Of a stretch of DNA of 64,000 bases, positions 19,204 through 27,575 are shown piece by piece. A model generated the notes under the pieces. That model was not told the origin of the DNA and searched no databases. It worked only from the letters and a program-made list of their open reading frames with translations. Position 1 is the first letter of the stretch. Every line of letters starts with the position of its first letter. Source of the stretch: Rubrivivax sp. (GTDB lineage: Bacteria > Pseudomonadota > Gammaproteobacteria > Burkholderiales > Burkholderiaceae_C); the NCBI GenBank assembly GCA_016707445.1, contig JADJHR010000002.1, positions 1 to 64,000 on the forward strand, written 5' to 3'. The translations under genes were made by a program, and so were the position numbers.

Positions 19204-21000
19204 ATGCCCAAGCGTTGTCGACGGCGGTTCGCCGGGCCCGCGGCAATGGCCGTGGTGCTGTTCAGCAGTTTTCCGGTGGCGGCGCAAAGCGCGCCCGCGC
19301 CAGCTTCGGCACCGCTGAATTCGGCGCTCGACGCGCCCTTGTTCTACCAGCTGCTGCTCGGCGAAATGGAGTTGCGCGAAGGTCAGCCTGGTAATGCCTT
19401 CGAGGTCATTCTTGACGCGGCGCGGCGCACGCGCGATGAGCAGCTGTTCCGGCGTGCCGTCGACATCGCCTTGCAGTCGCGCGCCGGTGACCAGGCCCTG
19501 ATCGCCAGCCGCGCCTGGCTGCAGGCCCAGCCGCGGTCGCTGGATGCGCTGCGCATGCAGTTGCAGATCCTGTCGGCGCTGAACCGCACCGCCGACGCCG
19601 CCGAGCCCTTGAAGAGCCTGCTGGCGATGACGCCCGACGCCGAGCGCGCCAGTCTGATTGCGGCGGTGCCACGCTTCCTGCAACGTGCGACCGACAAACG
19701 CCAGGCGGCAAAGTTGGTCGAATCGCTGCTCGAGCCCTACAAGAACAGCGCCGACCTGCGCGTGCCGGTGCTGGTGGCGTCGGGCCGGGCTTGGGCTGCG
19801 GCCGACGATGGCGCGCTGGCGCTGTCGCTGGCCCGCGAGGCTCATGCCATCGATGCGGCTGCACCGGGCCCGGTGTTGCTGGCGCTGGATTTGATGGCCA
19901 AACAGCCCGAAGCCGAGCAACTGGTGTTGTCGCAGCTGGGCAGGCCGAACGTCGAGCCGGCGATGCGCCTGGCCTACGCACGCAACTTGATGGCGGCGCA
20001 ACGCCTGGTCGACGCCGTTGCGCAGGTCGAGCGTGTCACGACGGAAAGCCCCGACCTGGCTCAGCCGTTCCTGTCCCTGGGGGCGCTGCAGCTCGAGTTG
20101 CGGCACCCGGTCGCGGCCGAGACCGCGCTGCAGCGCTATCTGCAGCTGGCCGGGACCGGATCGGCGCCGGTTCCCGCGGCGACGGCCGAAGGCGGCGACA
20201 CCGATGACTCAGATGCCGATACGTCGTCGCGACAGGGTGTGATCCAGGCCTGGCTGATGCTGGCCCAGGCCGCGGAACAGCGTGGTGACTTCAAGGCGGC
20301 AGAAACCTGGCTGGGCAAAATCGACGACCCGAAGCGGGCGCTCGAGGTGCAGACACGTCGCGCAACGCTGATGGCGCGCCAGGGCAAACTGGCCGAGGCA
20401 CGCGAGACCGTGCGGCGTGCACCCGAGCGTGAGCCGGGCGATGCGCGCGCCAAGCTGCTGGCCGAGGCCGGGGTGCTGCGCGACGTCAAGCAATGGGGCG
20501 AGGCCTTCGAGGTGCTGGGCAGTGCCGCGATGCGCTTCCCCGACGACAGCGATCTGCTTTACGAGCAGGCCATGGTGGCCGAGAAGATGGACCGTCTCGA
20601 CGAGATGGAGCGTCTGCTGCGCCGGGTGATCGAACTCAAACCTGACAGCGCGCAGGCGCACAACGCCTTGGGCTACTCGCTCGCCGACCGCAGCCAGCGC
20701 CTGCCCGAAGCGCGCGTGCTGATCCGGCGCGCGCTCGAACTGTCGCCAGGTGATCCTTTCATCACCGACAGCCTGGGCTGGGTCGAGTACCGGCTGGGCG
20801 AGCTGGCTGAGGCGACAAGGCTGCTGCGTCAGGCTTATGCGGCGCGCCCCGATGTCGAGATCGGCGCCCACCTGGGTGAAGTGCTCTGGGCCGCTGGCCA
20901 GGTCGAAGAAGCGCGCCGGATCTGGGCCGAGTCCAAGGGCCGCGACGCGGCCAACGATGTGTTGCGCGAGACCCTGGCCCGGCTCAAGGTCGAGCTGTGA
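19204..21000 (+). CDS. secreted tetratricopeptide-repeat protein upstream of lolB
   Basis: A 598-residue protein with a signal peptide (MPKRCRRRFAGPAAMAVVLFS, cleavage probably near VAAQSA). The body is TPR/Sel1-like: repeated helix pairs such as DAFEVILDAARRTRDEQLFRRAVDIAL-type and, near the C-terminus, AHNALGYSLADRSQRLPEARVLIRRALELSPGDPFITDSLGW. This C-terminal block is typical of the TPR gene that precedes lolB in Burkholderiales. A GGGAG site precedes ATG at 19204; longer in-frame starts would run through the mutM promoter. Its stop overlaps the lolB start. Likely periplasmic scaffold; no enzymatic motif. Confidence 0.88.
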   Translation: MPKRCRRRFAGPAAMAVVLFSSFPVAAQSAPAPASAPLNSALDAPLFYQLLLGEMELREGQPGNAFEVILDAARRTRDEQLFRRAVDIALQSRAGDQALIASRAWLQAQPRSLDALRMQLQILSALNRTADAAEPLKSLLAMTPDAERASLIAAVPRFLQRATDKRQAAKLVESLLEPYKNSADLRVPVLVASGRAWAAADDGALALSLAREAHAIDAAAPGPVLLALDLMAKQPEAEQLVLSQLGRPNVEPAMRLAYARNLMAAQRLVDAVAQVERVTTESPDLAQPFLSLGALQLELRHPVAAETALQRYLQLAGTGSAPVPAATAEGGDTDDSDADTSSRQGVIQAWLMLAQAAEQRGDFKAAETWLGKIDDPKRALEVQTRRATLMARQGKLAEARETVRRAPEREPGDARAKLLAEAGVLRDVKQWGEAFEVLGSAAMRFPDDSDLLYEQAMVAEKMDRLDEMERLLRRVIELKPDSAQAHNALGYSLADRSQRLPEARVLIRRALELSPGDPFITDSLGWVEYRLGELAEATRLLRQAYAARPDVEIGAHLGEVLWAAGQVEEARRIWAESKGRDAANDVLRETLARLKVEL

Positions 21001-21533
21001 ATCGCATGCTCGTTCGCGCCGCGGGGCTGGCACTCGCGGTGGTCGGCCTTGTCGGCTGCGCCACGCGGCCAACCGCCGACGCCGGCATGCCCTGGACCAG
21101 CGGTCGGCTTTCGGTGCGCGTCGAAGCTGCGGCCGCGCAGCCGGCGCGCAGTGTCAACGCCGACTTCGATTTGCGCGGCGATGGTGAACGCGGCGAATTG
21201 CGCTTGAGCTCGCCGCTGGGCACCATGATCGCCGCTACCCGCTGGGCGCCGGGCGTGGCGGTGCTGGACCAGGGGCAGGGGGAGGTCCGCTACGCCGACC
21301 TCGACAGCCTGTCTCGCGACGCGCTGGGTGAGGTGCTGCCGCTGCGTGCGTTGCCGGACTGGCTGGCCGGCAGGCCCTGGGCCGGCGCTGCCAGCGTGAT
21401 GCAGCCGTCGGGTTTCGAGCAACTGGGCTGGACCGTGTCGCTGTCGTCGCTGGGTGAGGGACTGATTGCTGCGGTTCGCGAGACACTGCCCCGGGTCGTC
21501 GTGCGGGTGCGCCTGACGCAGCCAGGTTCATGA
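20997..21533 (+). CDS. lolB: outer-membrane lipoprotein LolB
   Basis: Receives lipoproteins from LolA and inserts them in the outer membrane. 178 residues with a lipobox signal peptide (LALAVVGLVGCATRP; lipidated Cys about residue 21) and the LolB/LolA beta-barrel core (TSGRLSVRVE, DFDLRGDGERGELRLSSPLGTM, LPDWLAGRPW). GTG at 20997 overlaps the TPR stop; ATG at 21006 is an alternative. The stop overlaps ispE, so lolB-ispE coupling is likely. Confidence 0.92.
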   Translation: MNRMLVRAAGLALAVVGLVGCATRPTADAGMPWTSGRLSVRVEAAAAQPARSVNADFDLRGDGERGELRLSSPLGTMIAATRWAPGVAVLDQGQGEVRYADLDSLSRDALGEVLPLRALPDWLAGRPWAGAASVMQPSGFEQLGWTVSLSSLGEGLIAAVRETLPRVVVRVRLTQPGS

Positions 21534-22435
21534 CACTGCGCGCCTTATACGATCTGCCGGCGCCGGCCAAGCTCAATCTGTTCCTGCATGTCGTCGGCCG
21601 CCGCGCCGATGGCTACCACCTGCTGCAGTCGGTCTTTGTGCTGATCGACTGGGCCGACACCTTGCACGTCGAGCGCCGCGACGACGGACAGTTGCACCGT
21701 CACGACCTGGGTGCGGCTCTGCCTGGTGACGACTTGAGTTTGCGCGCGGCGCGGCTGCTGCAGCAGGAGAGCGGCTGCAGTCTGGGCGCCGACCTCAGCA
21801 TCGACAAGCAACTACCCTGGGGTGCCGGCTTGGGCGGGGGCAGCTCCGACGCCGCCACCACGTTGCTGGCGCTGAACCGGCTGTGGGGCCTGAACTGGCC
21901 GCGTTCGCGTTTGCTGGCCCTGGGCGCCAGGCTCGGCGCCGATGTGCCGTTCTTCATCGGCGGGCGCAACGCCTTCGTTGAAGGGGTCGGTGAGCGCCTG
22001 ATTCCGATCGTTTTTCCCACGCAGCACTTTGCGGTCGTCAAGCCGGCGGCGTCGCTCGCCACGGCTGCCGTTTTCGCCAGCCCGCTGGTCAGGCGCGACA
22101 CGGAAGCTGCTATACTCGCGGGCTCTTTCGATGACGCTTGTGATCCAGAAGCGGGCTTGCGGGGGTTGACTGACAGGGTCGTCGGTGGTTTCGGCCGCAA
22201 CGACCTGCAGGCAGCGGCCGAAGCCCAGTGCGACGAGGTGGTGAAGGCGGTCACCTGGGTGCACACCCGATTCGGCAACAGCCGCATGACGGGCTCTGGC
22301 AGTGCGGTGTTTGCGAGAGTCGGCACTGGTGACCAGCCCGTGGCGACCTTTCCGGCGGGGCTGTTGCCGCCGGGTTGGGTCGGTCGTTTGTGCCGCAGTC
22401 TGGACCGGCATCCCTTGTGGGGCTGGGCCTGCTGA
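21530..22435 (+). CDS. ispE: 4-diphosphocytidyl-2-C-methyl-D-erythritol kinase
   Basis: ATP-dependent kinase of the MEP isoprenoid pathway. 301 residues of the GHMP family: APAKLNLFLHVVGRRADGYH at the N-terminus, the glycine-rich loop LPWGAGLGGGSSDAATTLL, ADVPFFIGG and the C-terminal MTGSGSAVFA. It follows lolB with a four-base overlap, the standard betaproteobacterial order, and is followed by tRNA-Gln and prs. Confidence 0.97.
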   Translation: MTLRALYDLPAPAKLNLFLHVVGRRADGYHLLQSVFVLIDWADTLHVERRDDGQLHRHDLGAALPGDDLSLRAARLLQQESGCSLGADLSIDKQLPWGAGLGGGSSDAATTLLALNRLWGLNWPRSRLLALGARLGADVPFFIGGRNAFVEGVGERLIPIVFPTQHFAVVKPAASLATAAVFASPLVRRDTEAAILAGSFDDACDPEAGLRGLTDRVVGGFGRNDLQAAAEAQCDEVVKAVTWVHTRFGNSRMTGSGSAVFARVGTGDQPVATFPAGLLPPGWVGRLCRSLDRHPLWGWAC

Positions 22436-22474
22436 AACGGTTTATGGGCGACGGGCCTGTTCCGCCGCCTGTGT

Positions 22475-22551
22475 AGGGGAGTCGCCAAGTTGGTCAAGGC
22501 ATCGGATTTTGATTCCGACATGCGAGGGTTCGAGTCCTTCCTCCCCTGCCA
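22475..22551 (+). tRNA. tRNA-Gln (TTG anticodon), CCA encoded
   Basis: 77 bases. Acceptor AGGGGAG pairs with CTCCCCT, discriminator G, CCA encoded. Anticodon stem CGGAT/ATTCCG region presents TTG in the loop; T-arm GAGGGTTCGAGTCCTTC is normal. It sits between ispE and prs, the conserved betaproteobacterial position. Confidence 0.95.
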
Positions 22552-22624
22552 CCCATCCTGACGAGGCAGTCCCTCGGTCGCACCTTCGACGCACCGTCCT
22601 CAAGCCCGTCCCGGAGAATCCATC

Positions 22625-23587
22625 GTGCTGTTCAACACCGTGCTGTTCACCGGCAACGCCAACCCGGTGCTGGCGCAGGAGATCGCCACGCACCTGGGCA
22701 TCGAACTCGGCCGCGCGATGGTGGGTCGCTTTTCCGACGGTGAGGTCTCGATCGAGATCCGGCAGAACGTCCGTGCGCGCGATGTCTTCGTGGTGCAGCC
22801 GACCTGCTCGCCGACGAACGAGAACCTGATGGAACTGTTCATCATGGTCGATGCGCTGAAGCGGGCCAGCGCGCGCCGCATCACTGCGGTGATTCCGTAC
22901 TTCGGCTATGCACGCCAGGACCGCCGGCCGCGCAGCACACGCGTTCCCATCAGCGCCAAGGTGGTGGCCAACATGCTGCAGACCGTGGGCGTTGAACGTC
23001 TGCTCACGATGGACCTGCACGCCGACCAGATCCAGGGCTTCTTCGACATCCCGGTGGACAACATCTATGCGTCGCCGGTGCTGTTGTCCGACTTGAAGAG
23101 CCGCAACTACAACAACCTGGTGGTGGTGTCGCCCGACGTCGGCGGCGTGGTGCGTGCACGTGCGCTGGCCAAGCAACTGGGTTGCGACCTGGCCATCATC
23201 GACAAGCGCCGCCCCACCGCCAACGTGTCCGAGGTGATGCACGTGATCGGCGAGATCGAGGGCCGCAACTGCGTGATCATGGACGACATGATCGACACCG
23301 CGGGCACCCTGGTGAAGGCCGCCGAAGTTCTGAAGGAGCGTGGCGCCAAGCGTGTGTACGCGTATTGCACGCACCCGGTGTTCTCGGGCCCGGCGATCGA
23401 ACGGCTGACGAATTCGTCCATCGACGAGGTCGTGATCACCAACACCATTCCGCTGTCCGACGCGGCCAAGGCGGCAAAGAACATCCGCCAGCTGTCGGTG
23501 GCCTTCCTGTTTGCCGAGACCATCCGCCGCATCAGCGACGGTGAGTCGGTGACCTCGCTGTTCGCCGAACAGAACAGCAACTTCTAG
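22625..23587 (+). CDS. prs: ribose-phosphate pyrophosphokinase
   Basis: Makes PRPP from ribose-5-phosphate and ATP for purine, pyrimidine, histidine and NAD synthesis. 320 residues with VLFTGNANPVLAQEI, FSDGEVSIEI, YFGYARQDRR, the metal site DLHADQIQGFFD and the PRPP loop VIMDDMIDTAGTL. It starts with GTG at 22625; CGGAGA lies eight bases upstream. It supplies the substrate of the his pathway whose genes lie 4 kb downstream. Confidence 0.97.
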   Translation: MLFNTVLFTGNANPVLAQEIATHLGIELGRAMVGRFSDGEVSIEIRQNVRARDVFVVQPTCSPTNENLMELFIMVDALKRASARRITAVIPYFGYARQDRRPRSTRVPISAKVVANMLQTVGVERLLTMDLHADQIQGFFDIPVDNIYASPVLLSDLKSRNYNNLVVVSPDVGGVVRARALAKQLGCDLAIIDKRRPTANVSEVMHVIGEIEGRNCVIMDDMIDTAGTLVKAAEVLKERGAKRVYAYCTHPVFSGPAIERLTNSSIDEVVITNTIPLSDAAKAAKNIRQLSVAFLFAETIRRISDGESVTSLFAEQNSNF

Positions 23588-23597
23588 ATGGAAGAGC

Positions 23598-23619
23598 GGG
23601 CTGCATTCGCGGCCCTTTT
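23598..23619 (+). terminator. rho-independent terminator after prs
   Basis: Stem GGGCTGC (23598-23604) and GCGGCCC (23609-23615) with an ATTC loop and one G-T pair, followed by TTTT. It lies 10 bases after the prs stop and 45 before rplY, so it may be an attenuator between the two genes. Confidence 0.6.
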
Positions 23620-23664
23620 CTGTGAGCCCTGGTCGCGGGGCTTCTTTTGCAACCTGGAGAAACC

Positions 23665-24312
23665 ATGAAATTCACCGCTTACGAGCGTACGCTGCAGGGG
23701 ACCGGAGCGAGCCGCCGCCTGCGCAACGCCGCCAAGGTGCCCGGTATCGTCTACGGCGCCGGTACGCCCGCCATGATCGAGCTCGATCACAACGCGCTGT
23801 TCTTCGCGCTGAAGAAGGAGGCCTTCCACAGCTCGATCCTCGAGATGGACCTGGCCGGCAAGTCCGAGAAGGTGCTGTTGCGCGACTTCCAGATGCACGC
23901 CTGGAAGCCGATCGTGCTGCACATCGATTTCCAGCGTGTGGATGAGACCACCAAGCTGCGCAAGAAGGTGCCGCTGCACTTCATCAACGAAGAAACCTCG
24001 CCCGCGGTCAAGACCGACCACTGCCTGGTCAGCCGCGTCGCCACCGAAATCGAGATCGCCTGCCTGGCCTCGCAACTGCCTGAGTTCGTGACCATCGATC
24101 TCGGTCAACTGGTCAAGGGTCAGTCTCTGCACGCCAGCGACCTGAAGCTGCCCGACGGCATCAAGGCGGTCAAGCATGGCACGCTCAACCCGGTGATCGT
24201 GGCGGTGACCACGCCGCGTGTGGAAGAAGAAGTCGCACCCCTGGCCTTGGTGGCGCCCGCCGACAAGGACAAGGGCAAGCCCAAGAAGAGCGAGAAGCAG
24301 AACAAGAAATAA
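23665..24312 (+). CDS. rplY: 50S ribosomal protein L25 (Ctc form)
   Basis: Binds 5S rRNA in the large subunit. The 215-residue protein is the long L25/Ctc form: N-terminal L25 domain (RRLRNAAKVPGIVYG, residues about 18-32; FQMHAWKPIVLHIDFQRV) followed by the TL5 C-terminal beta domain and a lysine-rich tail ending KKSEKQNKK. ATG at 23665 has GGAGA nine bases upstream and is preferred to an in-frame start at 23647. A strong terminator follows. Confidence 0.96.
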   Translation: MKFTAYERTLQGTGASRRLRNAAKVPGIVYGAGTPAMIELDHNALFFALKKEAFHSSILEMDLAGKSEKVLLRDFQMHAWKPIVLHIDFQRVDETTKLRKKVPLHFINEETSPAVKTDHCLVSRVATEIEIACLASQLPEFVTIDLGQLVKGQSLHASDLKLPDGIKAVKHGTLNPVIVAVTTPRVEEEVAPLALVAPADKDKGKPKKSEKQNKK

Positions 24313-24339
24313 GCCGCCGCACGGCTGAAAGCACCGATC

Positions 24340-24370
24340 GAGGGCCCCCACAACGGGGCCCTCTTTCTTT
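24340..24370 (+). terminator. strong rho-independent terminator after rplY
   Basis: Perfect nine-base stem GAGGGCCCC / GGGGCCCTC (24340-24348 and 24355-24363), six-base loop, then TTTCTTT. It separates the prs-rplY unit from pth. Confidence 0.85.
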
Positions 24371-24431
24371 GTGCCGCCACACCCCCGGCCGTGGGACGAC
24401 CCGATGAAAGCCGCTACCCATAATCGAGCCC

Positions 24432-25070
24432 ATGATTCGACTCTTCGTCGGCCTGGGCAACCCGGGCCCTGAATACGAGGCCACGCGCCACAACGCCGGG
24501 TTCTGGTGGGTGGACGCGCTGGCGGCAAAGCTGGGCGCGCGCATGTCGGCCGAGCGCAGCTGTCACGGCCTGCTGGCGCGCGTGAATCGCACCGACGGTC
24601 CGCTGTGGCTGCTGCAGCCCATGACTTACATGAACCGGTCGGGCCAGGCGGTGGCGACGCTGGCCCGGTTCTTCAAGATCGTGCCCGAGCAGATTCTGGT
24701 CGTGCACGATGAACTCGACATCGCTCCGGGGCTGGCCAAGCTGAAGTTCGGCGGCGGCAGCGGCGGCCACAACGGCTTGAAGGACATCCACGCGCAGCTC
24801 GGCAGCGCAGACTACTGGCGGCTGCGGTTGGGCATTGGCCATCCTGGCATCAAGGCCGAGGTCGTGGACTACGTGTTGCGCAAACCTGCGCCCGAACAGC
24901 GCGAAGCCATCCTGGCCTGCATCACGCGCACGCTGGACGCCAGCGACGACCTGATCACGGGCGACATGGCGCGCGCCACGATGAAGGTCCATGCCGGTTT
25001 GCAGCGGCCCAAGCCGCCGCGCCCGCCCTCGGCGACGCCGCCACCGACACCAACCGGAGGTTCAACATGA
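24432..25070 (+). CDS. pth: peptidyl-tRNA hydrolase
   Basis: Recycles tRNA from dropped-off peptidyl-tRNA. 212 residues with FVGLGNPGPEYEATRHNAGF (catalytic His), QPMTYMNRSGQAV, VVHDELD (catalytic Asp) and FGGGSGGHNGLKDI. The C-terminus has a proline-rich tail (residues about 190-212) beyond the core. Its stop overlaps the next ATG. Confidence 0.97.
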   Translation: MIRLFVGLGNPGPEYEATRHNAGFWWVDALAAKLGARMSAERSCHGLLARVNRTDGPLWLLQPMTYMNRSGQAVATLARFFKIVPEQILVVHDELDIAPGLAKLKFGGGSGGHNGLKDIHAQLGSADYWRLRLGIGHPGIKAEVVDYVLRKPAPEQREAILACITRTLDASDDLITGDMARATMKVHAGLQRPKPPRPPSATPPPTPTGGST

Positions 25071-25501
25071 AGATCAGTCACGCCATCGTGGTCTGTGTCG
25101 CCTTATGGGGCGGCGTGGCCGCCTCGCTGCAGGCGCAGACGGTGTGGCGCTGCGGCGTCGACGGTCGCAGCTACGGTGACGCGCCCTGCACGGGCGGTCA
25201 GGCGGTGGCGGTGGCCGACCTGCGCAGCCAGTCCGATCAGGCGCAGGCGCAAACAGTGCTTGTGCGTGACCGACGGCTGGCACAGGCCCTGGTGGCCGAA
25301 CGCCATGAGCGCGAACGCGAGGCACGACTGCAGGGCAACGGCCTGGCCGCAATCCGCAACGGGCCAGGCGAACTTAGTCCGCGCCCGAAGCCGAAGTTGA
25401 AGCCCGCAGCGAAGCTTCGTCCAAAGTCGAAGCGGCGACCGGATGCAGGCGCAGGAACTTCGCGTGCAGCTGCTCGCGCGTCTCGACGAGATCCGGGTTG
25501 A
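25067..25501 (+). CDS. small exported DUF4124-like protein
   Basis: 144 residues with a signal peptide (ISHAIVVCVALWGGVAASLQAQ) then VWRCGVDGRSYGDAPCTGG, the short Cys-containing motif of DUF4124-type periplasmic proteins. The middle is charged helix; the last ~40 residues are Lys/Arg/Pro/Ala-rich. It overlaps pth by four bases. The last 128 bases are antisense to the ferredoxin gene, so the basic tail may simply reflect the complement of that gene. Function unknown. Confidence 0.65.
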   Translation: MKISHAIVVCVALWGGVAASLQAQTVWRCGVDGRSYGDAPCTGGQAVAVADLRSQSDQAQAQTVLVRDRRLAQALVAERHEREREARLQGNGLAAIRNGPGELSPRPKPKLKPAAKLRPKSKRRPDAGAGTSRAAARASRRDPG

Positions 25502-25682
25502 GTGGGATGCAGGCCACCGGGCACAGCTGCACACATTGCGGCTCGTCGAAGTGGCCCACACATTCGGTGCAACGCCGCGCGTCGATCTGGTAGATCTCGG
25601 CACCCATCGAAATCGCGTCGTTCGGGCACTCGGGCTCGCACACGTCGCAGTTGATGCACTCGTCGGTGATCATCAGGGCCAT
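25374..25682 (-). CDS. YfhL-type 2[4Fe-4S] ferredoxin
   Basis: A 102-residue electron carrier. It starts MALMITDECINCDVCEPECPN and has two cluster motifs: CINCDVCEPECP and CTECVGHFDEPQCVQLCPVAC, the second with the spacing insert typical of the YfhL/Chromatium type. Family members usually end about 20 residues earlier than this; the extension is where it overlaps the DUF4124-like gene on the other strand. I chose ATG at 25682 rather than the longer 25700 start. It closes the his/rsmD/coaD run. Confidence 0.92.
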   Translation of the reverse strand: MALMITDECINCDVCEPECPNDAISMGAEIYQIDARRCTECVGHFDEPQCVQLCPVACIPLNPDLVETREQLHAKFLRLHPVAASTLDEASLRASTSASGAD

Positions 25683-25696
25683 GGCTTCACACGCTC

Positions 25697-26197
25697 TCAC
25701 TCGGGTTGGGTGACCCGCTCCTTCAAGCGCCGCAGCACCGACGGTGCGACGAACTTCGACACGTCGCCACCCAGGCTGGCGATCTCGCGCACGAAGGTGC
25801 CGCTGACGAACTGGTACTGGTCGGACGGCGTCATGAACACCGTCTCGACCTCGGGCATCAGCTGGCGGTTCATGCCGGCCATCTGAAATTCGTACTCGAA
25901 GTCGCTCACCGCACGCAGCCCGCGCACCACCACCTGGCCGCCGCTGTCGACCACGAAATCGCGCAGCAGCCCGCGAAACGCGGTGACCTCGACGTTCTTG
26001 TACGGGCCGGCGATCTCTTGCGCGATCTCAAGCCGTTCGGCGATGGTGAACATGGTGCGCTTGTGATGCCCGACCGCCACCGCCAGGATCAGGCGGTCGA
26101 ACAGGCACGACGCGCGTCGCATCAGGTCCTCATGGCCGAGCGTCATCGGGTCGAAGGTGCCCGGGTACACGGCGGTCAGCGGCTTGGATGGGATCAC
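25697..26197 (-). CDS. coaD: phosphopantetheine adenylyltransferase
   Basis: Fourth step of coenzyme A synthesis: transfers AMP to 4'-phosphopantetheine. 166 residues with the nucleotidyltransferase motif YPGTFDPMTLGH, VVRGLRAVSDFEYEFQMA and the C-terminal SGTFVREIASLGGDVSKFV. It lies 26 bases from rsmD and 14 from the ferredoxin, matching the common rsmD-coaD-fdx order. Confidence 0.97.
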   Translation of the reverse strand: MIPSKPLTAVYPGTFDPMTLGHEDLMRRASCLFDRLILAVAVGHHKRTMFTIAERLEIAQEIAGPYKNVEVTAFRGLLRDFVVDSGGQVVVRGLRAVSDFEYEFQMAGMNRQLMPEVETVFMTPSDQYQFVSGTFVREIASLGGDVSKFVAPSVLRRLKERVTQPE

Positions 26198-26223
26198 GGC
26201 GCGGGCCCTCGTCGGTCGTCGCG

Positions 26224-26790
26224 CTAAGTGTAGCCGCGCTGCCAGAGTCCATGGTGCACTGCACCAGCGCGGCCGCTGCGGTACAGAGAGAACCCCGGCT
26301 GCGGATCCGGCAGCGGCTGGCCCGACTCCAGGTAGACGAAGCCGCCGTCGGCGACGAGCCTGTGGGCCAGTGTCAGCGCGGGCTGCAGCAATGCGGCCTC
26401 GAAAGGTGGGTCGAGCAGCACCAGGTCGAAGCGGCCGGCGGCGCAGCGCGCCATCCAGGCCAGCGCGTCGGCGGCTTCGATGCGCACATAGTCGGCACCC
26501 AGGCGCTGCCGTGTGGCTTCGAGCTGGCGCACCAGGCCGGCGTCGCGCTCGATCAGCGTCACTTCGGCCGCACCACGGGACGCCGCCTCGAAACCCAGCG
26601 CGCCGCTGCCGGCGAAGGCGTCCAGGCAGCGCCAGCCGGTCAGATCCTGGCCCAGCCAGTTGAACAGGGTCTCGCGCACGCGGTCGGGCGTGGGGCGCAG
26701 GCCGGGACGGTCGATCACGGGCAGCTTGCTGCGCTTCCAGCGGCCACCGATGAGGCGGACCTCGTTCGGTCGACCGGACGCGGCAGCCAC
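26224..26790 (-). CDS. rsmD: 16S rRNA (guanine(966)-N(2))-methyltransferase
   Basis: A 188-residue SAM-dependent methyltransferase: VRLIGGRWKRSKLPV, RPTPDRVRETLFNWL, the SAM motif CLDAFAGSGALGFEAASRGA and the catalytic DPPF (LVLLDPPFEAALL). I place the start at GTG 26790, six bases after the hisF stop; an open frame continues upstream through hisF but it is a shadow. Probably translated by coupling to hisF. Confidence 0.93.
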   Translation of the reverse strand: MAAASGRPNEVRLIGGRWKRSKLPVIDRPGLRPTPDRVRETLFNWLGQDLTGWRCLDAFAGSGALGFEAASRGAAEVTLIERDAGLVRQLEATRQRLGADYVRIEAADALAWMARCAAGRFDLVLLDPPFEAALLQPALTLAHRLVADGGFVYLESGQPLPDPQPGFSLYRSGRAGAVHHGLWQRGYT

Positions 26791-26795
26791 GACAG

Positions 26796-27575
26796 CTACA
26801 GGCGCACGAGGATGCCGTCGCGCGCCATCAGCGCCTTGGCCTGCCCGATGGTGAATTCCCCGTAATGGAAGATGCTGGCGGCCAGCACCGCGTCGGCGCC
26901 ACCGAGGCGGATGCCGTCGGACAGGTGTTCGAGCGCGCCGACACCGCCAGAGGCGATCACCGGGACTGGCACGGCGTCGGACACCGCCCGTGTGAGTTCG
27001 AGGTCGAAGCCGATCTTGGTGCCGTCGCGGTCCATGCTGGTCAGCAGGATCTCGCCTGCGCCCATGTCGGCCATGCGGCGCGCCCAGTCCACCGCGTCGA
27101 GATGCATGTTCTTGCGCCCGCCATGGGTGTAGACGTCCCAGCCCGTACCCTGGGTCGCAAGGCCATCGCCCACCCGGCGCTTGGCGTCGATCGCGACCAC
27201 GATGCACTGTGCGCCGTACTTGTCCGATGCGTCGCGGATCAGCTGCGGGTTGGCCACCGCGGCCGAGTTGAAGCTGACCTTGTCGGCGCCGGCGTTGAGC
27301 AGCCGCCGCACGTCGGCCACGCTGCGCACGCCGCCGCCCACGGTCAGCGGAATGAAAACCTGGGCGGCCACCGCCTCGATGATGTGCAGGATCAGGTCGC
27401 GCTCGTCGCTGGTGGCGGTGATGTCGAGAAAGGTCAGTTCGTCGGCGCCCTGGTCGTTGTAGCGTGCGGCGATCTCCACCGGGTCGCCGGCGTCGCGCAG
27501 GTCGACGAAGTTGACGCCCTTGACGACGCGGCCGCCGGTGACGTCCAGGCAGGGGATGATGCGTTTGGCCAGCAT
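26796..27575 (-). CDS. hisF: imidazole glycerol phosphate synthase, cyclase subunit
   Basis: With HisH makes imidazole glycerol phosphate and AICAR. 259-residue TIM barrel: AKRIIPCLDVTGGRVVKGVNF (catalytic Asp near 11), FLDITATSDER, VGGGVRSVADVRRLL, DRDGTKIGFD (second catalytic Asp region) and VIASGGVGALEHL. hisF shares its last ATG base region with hisA (overlap at 27575). Confidence 0.97.
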   Translation of the reverse strand: MLAKRIIPCLDVTGGRVVKGVNFVDLRDAGDPVEIAARYNDQGADELTFLDITATSDERDLILHIIEAVAAQVFIPLTVGGGVRSVADVRRLLNAGADKVSFNSAAVANPQLIRDASDKYGAQCIVVAIDAKRRVGDGLATQGTGWDVYTHGGRKNMHLDAVDWARRMADMGAGEILLTSMDRDGTKIGFDLELTRAVSDAVPVPVIASGGVGALEHLSDGIRLGGADAVLAASIFHYGEFTIGQAKALMARDGILVRL

